Notes: generated by a model from the sequence alone, not told the origin. DNA of 64,000 nt from PALSA-693 sp963729695 (GCA_963729695.1 CAVSOT010000003.1:806001-870000); one strand, 5' to 3'; counted from the stretch's first letter, positions 9,205 through 18,355 are shown. A program made the numbers and translations.

Positions 9205-10120
9205 TTACCGGCTGGCGCCGGCGATGAAGGTGGAGACGATGTAAGTGGCGTGCCGGTCGAGGCTGACCCTTGCCCGGTCATAGCGCATCGTGGTCCGAGG
9301 GTCAGCGTGCGAGGCGGCCTCTTGAACGTCGCGTAGTAGGCACGCCGGCATCAAGGGCCGCGGTGATGAAGGCGTGGCGGAGGGTATGGGGACCAATCCG
9401 CTTGTCCAGTCCGGACCGTTTGGCGACTCTTCGAACTATTCGCGCCGCGCCATGGCGGTCGAGGCGCTACCCGTCGGCCCCAGTGAAAATCGGTCCTTGA
9501 CGTCGCTCACCGACGGCGAGATCGACTGCCCGGGCAGTCCGCGGCGCGAGGGGGATGGTGACGATCTTGCCGCCTCTGCGCAGCACTGTCAGGGTGCGAT
9601 GTCCCCGCTCGAGACCAAGCGCTTCGATGTTCGCCCCCGTGGCTTCAGACACCCGGAGTCCATTGAGCGCGAGCAGAGAGAGCAGAGCGTGTTCGATCGC
9701 CGGCCCCAGGCCGGCCGCCACCAGCAAGGCGCCGAGTTCGTTGCAATCCAAGCCGACCGCGTGGGAGTCATAGTCCAGGCGAGGTCGCCGGACGTGGACC
9801 GCTGGGGAGACGGCGATAAGGCCCTCTTCTTCGGCGTAGCGGTAGAACCTGGCGACGGTGCACAGTCTTCGTCCGACGGTCGCCCGGGCCAGTCCACGTT
9901 GTTCCAGAGAACGGCCGTAGGACTCGATGTCAGCCCTGCGTGCCGAGAACAATGGCAGCCCGTGCTGGTCGCACCAGGTGACGAACTGGCGCAAGTCGAG
10001 CGAGTAAGCCTCCCGGGTGGCGCCTCGGTAGCCGGCCAGGAAGCCGGTCAAGGCGAGACGTTCGTCCTGGCTGAAGGCAGTGTCCAAGACGACTAGCGAG
10101 GCGGTTGGCGTTGTTTGCAT
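9205..10120 (-). pseudogene. Tyrosine recombinase (XerC/D-like integrase), inactivated
   Basis: The minus strand encodes a near-complete tyrosine recombinase. The N-terminal SAM-like domain (FLAGYRGATREAYSLDLRQF) is followed by the first catalytic Arg in LNGLRVSEATG, then HTLRHAFITAA, and the last motif ASHADPRTTMRYDRAR with the tyrosine. The frame is broken by an in-frame TAG at 9467-9469 after FTGADG, beyond which the same frame continues, and by a one-base shift near 9340 just before RDVQEAASHADP. Two lesions in the catalytic domain mean no functional enzyme. It is probably the relic integrase of the element once anchored at the att site near 12640. Confidence 0.85.
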
Positions 10121-10317
10121 CGATACCCTCCTGAGTCAGTGGGACCCGGAGGGCCCAAGGCCCCACGTTTGTGGGATCGACCGTGTGCATCAACAGTCAG
10201 GAGTCGCCCTGAAATTCTGCGCTGCCGCTCTGCAACCCGTGCTGCCCGCGCAGATGACGCCGAGCGCCGACTCGAGCGGCTTCGAGCCAAGACCCCGAAA
10301 GCAGGGATAGGTCCAGG

Positions 10318-10845
10318 ATGGAGTGTTATGCGTCCGGCACTTACGATGGCCTGGTGACTGAAGTCCCGGCTCGCGGACCTGCAATAGCGCACCGGCGTAT
10401 GCTCTTCGCCTTCGATGTTGACTGTGGCGAAATCGTGGTCGGACACCGCTTCATCGCACGGGGTCTGGCTGACCACGGGACGATCAAAGTGGATGAACTA
10501 TCGGCTGCCGGGTTCTCGCTCGAATACGAACTCGTGCCTGGCGTGCCGCCTCTGGTCGAGGGGAAGACGCCCCTCGACTACATCGTTCACGTCGATTACG
10601 AGGCAGATGTCTCTTTGCCTTGGCTTGCTGTCGATGGCGGGGCGATCGCACCATTCGAGGGCGGTCCCACGACCCACGGCTCTTTGGGCGAGTGGCCCCT
10701 CCCATCCGACGCTCGGCTCCTCCGATTCCACCTGAGCGGACCGCATCGGCGCCGGCCCGGAGGTGGACTTGAGCACTCCCCGGAAGCGGGCACCTTGGAA
10801 GTGGATCTTGCGGGGCCTTCAGTCCACTGGATTATGCATCCATGA
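10318..10845 (+). CDS. Hypothetical protein
   Basis: A 175-residue frame from ATG 10318; starts at 10399 (MLFAFDVDCGEIVVGHRF) or other internal codons are equally likely because no clear ribosome site is seen. The middle section alternates strands and turns (FSLEYELVPGVPPLVEG, DYIVHVDYEADVSLPW), suggesting a small beta-rich domain. No family is recognised. It lies 100 bases before the secreted beta-propeller gene on the same strand. Confidence 0.45.
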   Translation: MECYASGTYDGLVTEVPARGPAIAHRRMLFAFDVDCGEIVVGHRFIARGLADHGTIKVDELSAAGFSLEYELVPGVPPLVEGKTPLDYIVHVDYEADVSLPWLAVDGGAIAPFEGGPTTHGSLGEWPLPSDARLLRFHLSGPHRRRPGGGLEHSPEAGTLEVDLAGPSVHWIMHP

Positions 10846-10945
10846 CACCGATCGGCTAATCGGTGCGTTCCGGGTCCCGGCTCCCGCTAGGGTCGAGCAT
10901 GGGTGTCGGTGGATCTTCCAGCGGGCTAAAGGAGGAGAGGGTGCG

Positions 10946-12178
10946 ATGGGCAAGCGAGGGCTGGCGGGTCGGGTCGTGCGGAGGGTGTCCACGGCGGCGG
11001 CGTTCATCTTGGTGGCACCGACGGTATTTCTCAGCGTCACGGCGCAGAGCGCGTTCGCCTCTGTCGGAGGACAGAGGACGTTCTTTCCAACAGCTCCTTC
11101 CAGCTCCAATAGGGGTATAGCGGTCGGATCGGACGGGGCGCTGTGGTTTACGGAGATCTACAACAATACGATTGGTCGGATCAGCACAACCGGCCAGATC
11201 ACCACCTTCAGCCTTTCTGGCGACCGGCTTCCTAATGCGATCACGGCGGGGCCGGACGGGGCGCTGTGGTTCACCGAAGAAGGCAGCAACCCACACGAAA
11301 TCGGTCGGATAACTACGACTGGAATCGCATCCTATTTCACGAGTCCTGACATCAATGAGCCTTGGGATATCACGGCCGGGCCCGACGGTGCCCTGTGGTT
11401 CACCAATCAAAACCACACGATCGGGCGGATGACCACCGGTGGAGTAGTCACGGATTACACGGACTCGGCCATCGCTAACCCGTACGGGATCACCGCCGGT
11501 CCCGACGGGGCGTTGTGGTTCACCGACCAGGCATCCGGCGCCGGTCCCGGCGACTCCATTGGGAGAATCACCACCTCCGGGGTCATCACGAACTTCACTG
11601 ACCCAAGCATCAACCAGCCGACCGGGATCACCGTTGGCCCGGATGGGGCGTTGTGGTACTGCAATCTGAATGGCGGCTCGATTGGGCGGATCACGACCGC
11701 AGGCGCAGTGAGCAGCTATCCCGCCGTCGAGAAGCCCGAGAGTATCGCCGCCGGCTCGGACGGGTCGTTGTGGTTCATCGGCGCTCGCACCGTCGGAAGG
11801 ATCACAACTGCAGGAGTTGTCACCAAGAGCAGTCTTCCCTACAAAAAGGTCGGCGGCGGGGACACGATCGTCGCCGGATCTGACGGTGCGCTGTGGTTCA
11901 CCACCGCAGATGCCGTCGGTCGGACCACCACGACCGTGACACCAAAAATCGCCGCACTTACGCCCTCCTCGGATCCGATCGGGACGAAGGTGGCGATTAC
12001 CGGCATCAACCTGGCGGGGGCCAGCGCAGTCACCTTCAACGGGACCCCAGCCACCATTATGTCGGACGGCACCAAGAAGGTCGTCGCCGAGGTTCCTGCA
12101 GGGGCCAACACCGGGCCGGTCACAGTCACCACCACGGCGGGCACCGCCACTAGCTCCACGGCTTTCACTGTCACCTAG
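10946..12178 (+). CDS. Secreted virginiamycin-B-lyase-like beta-propeller protein with TIG domain
   Basis: From ATG 10946 (AAAGGAGGAG ribosome site) this is 410 residues with a Sec signal peptide (basic start, hydrophobic FILVAPTVFLSV, cleavage near SAFAS). Residues 45-320 contain repeated GPDGALWFT blades with GRITTTG turns, the signature of streptogramin-lyase (Vgb)-type propellers. The C-terminal 85 residues form an IPT/TIG domain (ITGINLAGASAVTFNGTPA). Known Vgb enzymes linearise type B streptogramins in the cytoplasm; a secreted form fused to TIG is common in environmental actinobacteria and often has no shown lyase activity. Resistance should not be assumed. Confidence 0.8.
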   Translation: MGKRGLAGRVVRRVSTAAAFILVAPTVFLSVTAQSAFASVGGQRTFFPTAPSSSNRGIAVGSDGALWFTEIYNNTIGRISTTGQITTFSLSGDRLPNAITAGPDGALWFTEEGSNPHEIGRITTTGIASYFTSPDINEPWDITAGPDGALWFTNQNHTIGRMTTGGVVTDYTDSAIANPYGITAGPDGALWFTDQASGAGPGDSIGRITTSGVITNFTDPSINQPTGITVGPDGALWYCNLNGGSIGRITTAGAVSSYPAVEKPESIAAGSDGSLWFIGARTVGRITTAGVVTKSSLPYKKVGGGDTIVAGSDGALWFTTADAVGRTTTTVTPKIAALTPSSDPIGTKVAITGINLAGASAVTFNGTPATIMSDGTKKVVAEVPAGANTGPVTVTTTAGTATSSTAFTVT

Positions 12179-12497
12179 CCGCTTCTCCCGACCCCCAAGG
12201 AAACAGAACCGCTCGCCTGGAGGTGACCGGACCAGACGGCTCGGCGCTCAGCCAGTCGCGGCGGCGAAAGCCGAGGTGGCCCGAACGCGAATACATATCG
12301 TTCGAGTGCGAGAACCGGACGTTTCCCTCAGTGGGCCTTGCCGCATAGCCCGACCGGTCGGTTGCTTCGAAGCGTCTCCGAGGTGACCGTGTGGAGCGCA
12401 GCAACTTCAGCAAGCGCGACATGCGCTGGGTGAGTGCTCTGACGCGCGCGGTCGCTGGAGAATGGCTAGCCGAACTGGTCGCTCGACCCAGGCCGAG

Positions 12498-12518
12498 CTT
12501 CTAACGGATCTTCTAACG
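12498..12518 (+). repeat. 21-bp direct repeat, copy 1 (TTCTAACG-type, likely integrase arm site)
   Basis: Two TTCTAACG boxes separated by GATC make a 21-bp unit that recurs without change at 24329-24349. It lies outside (left of) the tRNA-like core at 12638. Short repeated boxes next to a tRNA core are typical of integrase arm-binding sites. Confidence 0.6.
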
Positions 12519-12572
12519 TACCCGTCGGCACAGAGGGGAAAAGGCGGGGACTACCTGGCATCTGCTCCCACG

Positions 12573-12607
12573 AGAAAGTCCTGGTCAAAGGCACTTTCTG
12601 AGACCAG
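12573..12607 (+). other. Interleaved inverted repeats near att core
   Basis: AGAAAGT (12573-12579) pairs with ACTTTCT (12593-12599), while CTGGTC (12581-12586) pairs with GACCAG (12602-12607). The two pairings cross, so only one hairpin forms unless a pseudoknot is made. It may be a recombinase or regulator binding site. Confidence 0.3.
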
Positions 12608-12637
12608 CGGGGATGCGACGGGACGGTCTTAGGCGGG

Positions 12638-12707
12638 CTCATAACCCGAAGGTCGTTGGTTCAAATCCAACCCCCGCCACTACCTAAAAGTCCTGGTCAG
12701 GGCGTTG
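12638..12707 (+). repeat. att-like site: 3' half of initiator tRNA-Met plus flank, copy 1
   Basis: CTCATAACCC with a GGG/CCC anticodon stem and CAT anticodon, then the T-arm GTTGG-TTCAAAT-CCAAC and acceptor CCCCGCC, is the 3' half of an initiator tRNA-Met gene. No proper D-arm or CCA end is present, so it is not a working tRNA. The next 27 bases (aaagtcctggtcagggcgttg) are also shared, with mismatches, with 24230-24295. Confidence 0.7.
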
Positions 12708-13733
12708 TCCGCCCAAGATTTTCATCTGTTCGGCGACACCTGGGCATCTACTCTCCGACGGACCACAGGAATCACGTACTCACAGGCGTCCAGAGCGTGG
12801 AGATCTGCTCCCGAATAGACATCAGGGGTGAGCCTTCTCATGCTCGATCCTGGCGTCGCGGTCGCCCTCAACGAGGCCGCGTCGGTGCGACCTTCGCGTT
12901 GGCGGCATGACTCTCCGAACGGGCTGTTCGTGGGCTGGCCGCTATCGCCAACGCCCCGGCGCGGGGGACCGTTATCGACTGCGCTCGGCTGAATACGCCA
13001 GGTCGCCGCGGTACTTGCCCGTGCCGGGTTGTGCCCCGAAGATGGAGCCTTGATCTTCGACCATGACGGTAAGCCCCTCTGCCGTGTAACGGGCACAGGC
13101 CCCAAGCCACACCCCCGGCACCACTGACGGGCACTTCCCACCGGCCCGAACCCCCAGGCTCCCCCTATGGGCCGACCCAGCGGCGGTCACCAGTTCGGCA
13201 ACCAACCGCGGCGGGCTCGAGCTCTTTGGCAAGTGACATGGGCGAGCGGCGCGCCATCGTCGGCGCCCTCAAGATGCTCACCGGACGTGGCGTCCTCGAG
13301 GAGCTCGACGGTGTCAGAGTGTCCGAATTGCGGCTGAGCGTTCTTTTACGTCGACGCCCTTTCTTACGCGCTCGCAGTGGCGCGCTGGCCGCGTCACGTG
13401 TACTCTCTTGGACACTAGATGGGCGCAGGGCGCTGTCAGCCGGGTGGGCTGCTCAGCTAGGTGGGAGCACGACCCAAGTGGGAGGCGGCGATGATGAAGG
13501 GTTGGGTTTCTTGCCGTGGCCCAGGTCCCTGGGTCGCTCCTTCGGCACGATCTCGCCTGGCGGCTTCGAAAGTCAGCGGTTCAGTTTGGCGAAGACTCAA
13601 GGCTCGCCTGAGCCATTTTGGACGCCGACTCGTGCATGTCCGGTTGAGAACTCACATGCGACCGAATCTGCAGCATTGGTAACAGAAGACGCCGCCTGGC
13701 TGTGCCGGCGGCGAAGCACAAAAAGGAATGGCT

Positions 13734-15173
13734 ATGGCTTTCACAAACAAGGAAGTGCCGAACGAGGGTCTAAGAAAGGGATTAATTGACCTCCTGGCCC
13801 AACAGGTCATTGGCGACGGAACCTCCCAACCGTCATCGCCGAGCCCATCAACGGCTACCGTATCGAAGCCGAGCGCTTTCCCGAAACAGGATAAGGCCTC
13901 GGCCATGCCGTCATCGGTCCGCACCGCTAAGGCCAAACCGAGCCTCCTCGGTGGGCACGTACAACCGAATTCTCCGCAGGTGAGAACCAATACCCGTCGG
14001 GACCCGTCGTCGAGCCAGGTGGTCCCCTCGGGTAGAGCCACCAATCCCGCCTCGGGTCAGGTTTCGGGGATGAAGGTCGTCGGAAAAGATCCAAGCGGCG
14101 GCGAGGTGGTGTTGTTCAGCCCCGAAGGAGAAAAGCCTGACAAGGACGGCAGGCATCAGGGCGACGGTTACATGTACAGACTCAAGGAGGGCACAAAAGA
14201 AGGCACACTTTACATCCGTAGACCCGAGTCCTATCAGAAAATGCAGCCGGCCCCCAAGGACTCACCAACCTCGACAGGCGGAGGTGCCCGTACCTCTTAT
14301 GGGACTTTCGATCCACCGCGGTCTAGCGGAGGGACCGTGACATCCAATCCGTCCAAGTTCTTCCCGCTCGAGGCGGCAACTGATAAAGCTACCTATGGCA
14401 GGCCTGGTGATCGTTCAGCTCTGATCGACTCGAGCGACATCGAGCCAAGCGCGGGACCAATTGGGGCTGCCGCACACGGGCTCCAGGAGGCATCCAAAAA
14501 GGGTGCTTCTGCCAAGCGGTCCGCATCCAGTGCCTATTCGTCGGCGTCGTCGACCATTAAGTCGAAGGCGACGAAGAGCGGCGAAGGCTCCTCGTACGAC
14601 GAAGAGTACGAAGAGCGCGAGCCCTTGCTCAGCGAAGAGGAGCGTGCGCCAGATCCCAGGGTCCTTCATTACAAAGCCGCTCACACCGTGAAGGCGGGGA
14701 CCGACACGGCGGCTTCGACCGGCTTGTCCTACGTCACTGGAGGAATCAGTTCAACCGTCAGGCAAGTGGGCAAGTCAGCAGACGCGGCCGCGCTGGCACT
14801 CAGTTTGGGCCAGATCTCCGAAGAGATGACCGCGATGCGGACTGGCGCGCACGAGTCCTCCACGGGACTAGACGAGAAGGCTCCGCCCGAACTGATCAAG
14901 GCGATAGACACTTTGAGCTCCCACTTCAAGGTCGCCGTGGGGAAAGAAGGGGCGAAAGGTATCCCCTTTGGCGTGGGCACGGTCGTCGGCGCTCTTAACA
15001 CAGCCGGTTCAGTAGCGCTCCCGGACGAGGAGTTGAAGAGGGCCTGCGAGATACTCGAGCGTTACTCTGCCAGAGACAACGATTTCGCTCTTTCGGTAGC
15101 AGACCTACTCGGGATACCAAGGGAGGTAGCCGCCGCCAAAGGCGGGGCAGCGATCTTCCAGAGCCGTTGCTAG
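13734..15173 (+). CDS. Unrecognised 479-481-residue Ser/Pro/Lys-rich protein
   Basis: The frame opens at ATG 13728 or 13734; AAAAGGA fits the second better. Residues 1-110 are low-complexity, Ser/Pro/Lys-rich. A short ordered block follows (GGEVVLFSPEGEKPDKDGRH, then YMYRLKEGTKEGTLYIRRPE). A second disordered Ser/Lys stretch leads to a sharply acidic patch (YDEEYEEREPLLSEEE, about residue 286-301). The last 160 residues are helical with small hydrophobic runs. There is no signal peptide. Codon and base use is less GC-rich than flanking genes by eye. I recognise no family; the multi-part layout recalls exported or effector proteins, but this is speculation. It is alone on its strand inside the att-bounded region. 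Confidence 0.6.
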   Translation: MAFTNKEVPNEGLRKGLIDLLAQQVIGDGTSQPSSPSPSTATVSKPSAFPKQDKASAMPSSVRTAKAKPSLLGGHVQPNSPQVRTNTRRDPSSSQVVPSGRATNPASGQVSGMKVVGKDPSGGEVVLFSPEGEKPDKDGRHQGDGYMYRLKEGTKEGTLYIRRPESYQKMQPAPKDSPTSTGGGARTSYGTFDPPRSSGGTVTSNPSKFFPLEAATDKATYGRPGDRSALIDSSDIEPSAGPIGAAAHGLQEASKKGASAKRSASSAYSSASSTIKSKATKSGEGSSYDEEYEEREPLLSEEERAPDPRVLHYKAAHTVKAGTDTAASTGLSYVTGGISSTVRQVGKSADAAALALSLGQISEEMTAMRTGAHESSTGLDEKAPPELIKAIDTLSSHFKVAVGKEGAKGIPFGVGTVVGALNTAGSVALPDEELKRACEILERYSARDNDFALSVADLLGIPREVAAAKGGAAIFQSRC

Positions 15174-15419
15174 TTTATTAAGGGCAAAGGTGATGTGCCG
15201 ACGTCGACGTCCTTAACACGCGGGCAGAACATCGCTGGCTGAGGGCCAGTAGAAGGTGTGGCCGGCAAAATAGCAGCACGGCTGGTAAGCGGTGCCCTTC
15301 GGGCCTAGCCTTAAGACCGACGACGAAGCCCGTCGACAGCCAGAACTCAAAAGGCTCAGGCCATGGGCCCCGATGCACCGAGACCAGCGGCCCCATCCAC
15401 AGCTTCGTGAGACAGGTCG

Positions 15420-15845
15420 TGCTGAATGATCAGCTCGTGGGCCTCCAGGGTTTTAGCCAGCCGTCTTCCGGCCATCCGTCTGCGGCGGCCATAAGCGGAC
15501 CGCTCGAGCGCGCCGTCGATCGCCTCCCTAATGATGTCGGCGGCCCAGCATGGAGTGCTGTCTCATCGATGAGGTGGAGCAGAATCCACCGGACGGGTGC
15601 AGGCCTCCGGATCGGGAAACCATGGCTCCGCGGGAAGAGGTACACAGCGACCGAGGTCGTCGATGTCGCCGATAATTGCATCGGTTCGAGCGCTGACCTG
15701 TTGTATTGCCGGAGGGTTGCGGAGAGTGTCTCGGACTCGGATAGGGAAAGGGGCTTCCCATGTAGATCTCGAAGGCCCCTTCCCCAAGGAGTAGGGCTTC
15801 GATGCGGTCGCTCCAGTTGCCTTCTCCGAGCAGTCCGGAGCCCAT
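15420..15845 (-). pseudogene. DUF664 (DinB-superfamily) protein, frameshifted remnant
   Basis: Pieces of one protein appear in all three minus frames: LLGEGNWSDRIEALLLGEGA, then RVRDTLRNPPAIQQVSART and DAIIGDIDDLGR, then VRWILLHLIDETALHAG, then ADIIREAIDGALERSAYG. In order these match the conserved C-terminal half of DUF664 proteins, where the last two segments read LRWVLLHMIEETARHAGHAD-LLREAIDG. At least three frame changes are needed, so the gene is dead. DUF664 proteins are thiol-dependent S-transferases of the DinB fold, frequent in mycothiol-making actinobacteria. Confidence 0.65.
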
Positions 15846-16036
15846 CCGAGGAGTTAACCGGCGGCCTCCTTCCAGTGGCGCGGGAACCGTCGATATCTCA
15901 GGTCCTCCTGGACATGTCCTCGCCGCTGAAATCGCCCCCGCCGAGAGGGTGGGCGAGCTGAGGCAACGTCGCGTTTATGAAGTTCGGGAAACCCCATCGA
16001 CACGCTCCGACCTACCGGTCCGGGGGGTATTTGGCG

Positions 16037-17431
16037 CTACGACGGGCTTGGGGATGGGGAGAGGTGCTCGCCTAGGACGAAGCCGTCTGAGCTGATATCG
16101 AACTGTCGAATCAGGGAGTCGTGCCCGCTGCTACGGGTCTTTATGACGGTAATGGCCCGCCTCACCTGTGAGTCGCCGAGAAGGAATTGCAGCAATACCA
16201 CGTTGTCGGATAGATGGGAGATACCGTATTCCGACAGTCGGGTCACGCCGAAGAGCTCGGGAACCTCCTGGGTCATCATGACGCTGACCCCTTTGTGGGC
16301 GCAGCGCTGGAGGAGCGAGTACATATACTCCCGAAAGCGGAGCTCGTCACCGGCAGTGGCGCGCAGGTCGCCCAGGCTGTCGATCATCACCCGCTGGGCT
16401 CCGGTCCGCTCGATGGTCGCTAAAAGGTCGTAGACCCACTCGTCCAGGTAAAGGTCGACCGGGGTTCGGTACAACAGCTCGATGCCCGGTTCTTTGAGGG
16501 TCCAGTCGTATCCGTTCAGGGTTCGCTCCAGCTGGATGGGATTTTCTTGCATGGTGGCGATCAGACCGGGCTGGCCTGCCCGGGCGCCGGCCATGAGGAA
16601 ATGCAGGCAGAGGAGCGTCTTGCCGGAACCGGACGGCCCGGCCACGAGCGTCGATGCGCCCGCGATGTAGCCGTCGGCGAGCATGACGTCCAGGGGGGCG
16701 ACACCGGAGGAGATCCGGGCCGGAGATGACCCGTAGTCGTCGGTATCGACCGGATCGGCCAGTCGGGGGAACAGCTCAAGTCCGTCTGCCGACAGGCGGT
16801 AGGCGTGCCGTCCGGAAAGGAACCCGCTGCCCCGCAGCTTCAGCACCTGCAAAAAGCGCACCTCTCGCTCGGCGGTGCGCTGTGAGGACAGCAAGACAAT
16901 GGCGTCGGCCACCGCGAACTCCGGAGCCTCCAGCGTCTCGGTTCCCTCGTACTCGCCCACCCAAAACGAGGTCACCGGAAACGCCGACAGCCGGCCGGCC
17001 ATCTCATGCAGGAACCGCCGAAAATCGCCCTCGTTGGCCGCGTACGATCGCAGGGCCTTGAAGCTATCGATGACCATCATCCCAGGCCGCCGCTCCCGCA
17101 ACAGCGAGGTGACCCGGTCAAGGACTCCGGGAAGGCCGTCCTCGTTGACGCAACCGCCGAGCTCGTCATAGAAGACGCTCGAGCCGACCGCGGCCCGGTC
17201 GAAAAACGTGAGCGAGTCGCCGTAGCGGAGAATCTTCTCCAGCGGCTCGGACACCGTCGACAAGTAGATAGCCGGACGCTCGGGCGAGGCGTTGTGAAAG
17301 ACGTACTGCTGGGCCAGGATGGTCTTCCCAGAGCCGGGCCGGCCGATCACCAGGTTGATGCCATGATCCGGGAACCCCCCGCCCAGAACCAGATCGATCC
17401 GCTCCGAACCACTGGAAACACGAGAGGTCAC
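16037..17431 (-). CDS. KaiC-like double RecA-fold ATPase
   Basis: This 464-residue protein has two tandem KaiC domains. Domain 1 has Walker A GRPGSGKT (30-37) and Walker B MMVIDS (118-123). Domain 2 has Walker A GPSGSGKT (265-272) and RVMIDSLGD. The RadA/KaiC layout with a zinc-free N terminus resembles KaiC-like signalling ATPases found outside cyanobacteria; no KaiA or KaiB gene is seen in the window. Its start overlaps the stop of the MerR-receiver gene by four bases (ATGA), so both are made from one transcript. Likely role: an ATP-driven signalling or timing component. Clock function is not implied. Confidence 0.85.
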   Translation of the reverse strand: MTSRVSSGSERIDLVLGGGFPDHGINLVIGRPGSGKTILAQQYVFHNASPERPAIYLSTVSEPLEKILRYGDSLTFFDRAAVGSSVFYDELGGCVNEDGLPGVLDRVTSLLRERRPGMMVIDSFKALRSYAANEGDFRRFLHEMAGRLSAFPVTSFWVGEYEGTETLEAPEFAVADAIVLLSSQRTAEREVRFLQVLKLRGSGFLSGRHAYRLSADGLELFPRLADPVDTDDYGSSPARISSGVAPLDVMLADGYIAGASTLVAGPSGSGKTLLCLHFLMAGARAGQPGLIATMQENPIQLERTLNGYDWTLKEPGIELLYRTPVDLYLDEWVYDLLATIERTGAQRVMIDSLGDLRATAGDELRFREYMYSLLQRCAHKGVSVMMTQEVPELFGVTRLSEYGISHLSDNVVLLQFLLGDSQVRRAITVIKTRSSGHDSLIRQFDISSDGFVLGEHLSPSPSPS

Positions 17432-18117
17432 GAGGTGGCCACCCGCCGGCGCAGAAACGCGGACGCGCCCAGAAGATCCTTCACCGTCGAGATGAACCGG
17501 ATCGGTTCGTACGGTTTCTGCAAGAAAGCATCGGCGCCGGCTCCCATGGCTTCATCCCGGGAATCCAGCGCCGAAACCGCTAGCACCCGCGTCAACCCCC
17601 GGCCGCTGATCTCTCGACACAACCCGAGCCCAGCCCCACCGGAGATCAGCAAGTCAATCACCGCCACCTCCGGCGACCGGGCCGCGAACTGCTCGGCCGC
17701 GAGCTGGGCGTCCAACACGACCAGGCAGTCGTAACCCTCAGTACGAAGAAAGTACTCGCTGAACTCGGCCGCATACGGATCGCGCTCAGCCAGCATGACC
17801 AGGATCTTCACCTCACCCACCCGGTCGTGAAGCCCGAAGTCGCTTCCCCCGTCGCCCAGGAGACGGAAGGCGTCACCCGCCGATGTGCCTCGTTCGACCT
17901 GGTCGAAGACAAAGCGCAGCTGATCGACCTGATCCCGGCTGTAAAGCCGATGGCCGCCCGCGCTGCGCCGCGGGCGGACCACCCCGTAGCGGTCCTCCCA
18001 GGTACGCAGAGTGGCCGCGGGCACACCGAGCATCTTGACCACCGCGCCCATGCTGTAGACCCCCGGCCCACCGGGGTCGGCGACCCGGGTCGCCTCCTCC
18101 TCCCGATGATCATCCAT
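17428..18117 (-). CDS. MerR-type DNA-binding domain fused to response-regulator receiver
   Basis: A 229-residue protein from ATG 18117 (the frame is open to 18171). Residues 20-75 are a MerR winged helix (YSMGAVVKMLGVPAATLRTW and RRSAGGHRLYS). Residues 103-220 are a CheY-like receiver with an acidic pair ERD (111-113), phospho-acceptor Asp155 in VAVIDLLIS and Lys201 in KPYEP. The order is reversed compared with usual response regulators (DNA-binding domain first), and no histidine kinase is nearby. It forms an operon with the KaiC-like ATPase and is divergent from the STAS/SpoIIE pair. It probably controls the shared intergenic promoters. Confidence 0.85.
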   Translation of the reverse strand: MDDHREEEATRVADPGGPGVYSMGAVVKMLGVPAATLRTWEDRYGVVRPRRSAGGHRLYSRDQVDQLRFVFDQVERGTSAGDAFRLLGDGGSDFGLHDRVGEVKILVMLAERDPYAAEFSEYFLRTEGYDCLVVLDAQLAAEQFAARSPEVAVIDLLISGGAGLGLCREISGRGLTRVLAVSALDSRDEAMGAGADAFLQKPYEPIRFISTVKDLLGASAFLRRRVATS

Positions 18118-18134
18118 CGGAATGAATGATAACC

Positions 18135-18182
18135 GAAGAGGTATTCCCCGCGCAACCTGCGAAGTCGCCACGAATACTCTTC
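18135..18182. promoter_or_regulatory. Candidate operator in the divergent KaiC/STAS intergenic region
   Basis: GAAGAGGTATTC (18135-18146) and GAATACTCTTC (18172-18182) form an inverted repeat with one extra base in the left arm and 25 bases between arms. It lies just upstream of the MerR-receiver start. MerR-type proteins bind such dyads, so autoregulation is a reasonable inference. Confidence 0.45.
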
Positions 18183-18355
18183 ATCTCCTTGCGGTGGTCG
18201 ACCGAAAGGGCTACTGTTCGACTTCAGTGAAGGGTTTAGGGGCGCTACGACCGTCAAAATATCCGCACTATCTCTGGAGGCCCGCTCGGTCCGCAACGGG
18301 GCTCGTCTCGGACCCGTCTGGTCAACCGCCGTGTCAGCCGACTGAAGGGCTTGTG

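Larger units (their letters stand above)
12179..13733. other. Long non-coding stretch with integration-site remnants
   Basis: No convincing gene was found over about 1,550 bases. It contains the 21-bp TTCTAACG-type repeat (12498-12518), interleaved inverted repeats (12573-12607), the tRNA-Met fragment (12638-12679) and a GGGCATCTA box (12742-12750). A faint protein-like trace, ERRAIVGALKMLTGRGVLEE at about 13239-13310, may be a gene remnant. Confidence 0.5.

Noticed and set aside
10946..12178. Streptogramin resistance gene
   Set aside because: The propeller repeats match the Vgb family, but a signal peptide and TIG domain are not those of characterised lyases, and the catalytic residues could not be confirmed.
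12600..12680. A complete tRNA-Met gene
   Set aside because: Anticodon and T arms are good and six acceptor pairs can be made with GCGGGG upstream, but the D-arm cannot be folded and no CCA end is present. It is better explained as an att remnant.
16037..17431. A circadian clock locus
   Set aside because: No KaiA or KaiB gene is present, and KaiC-like ATPases are widespread outside clocks.
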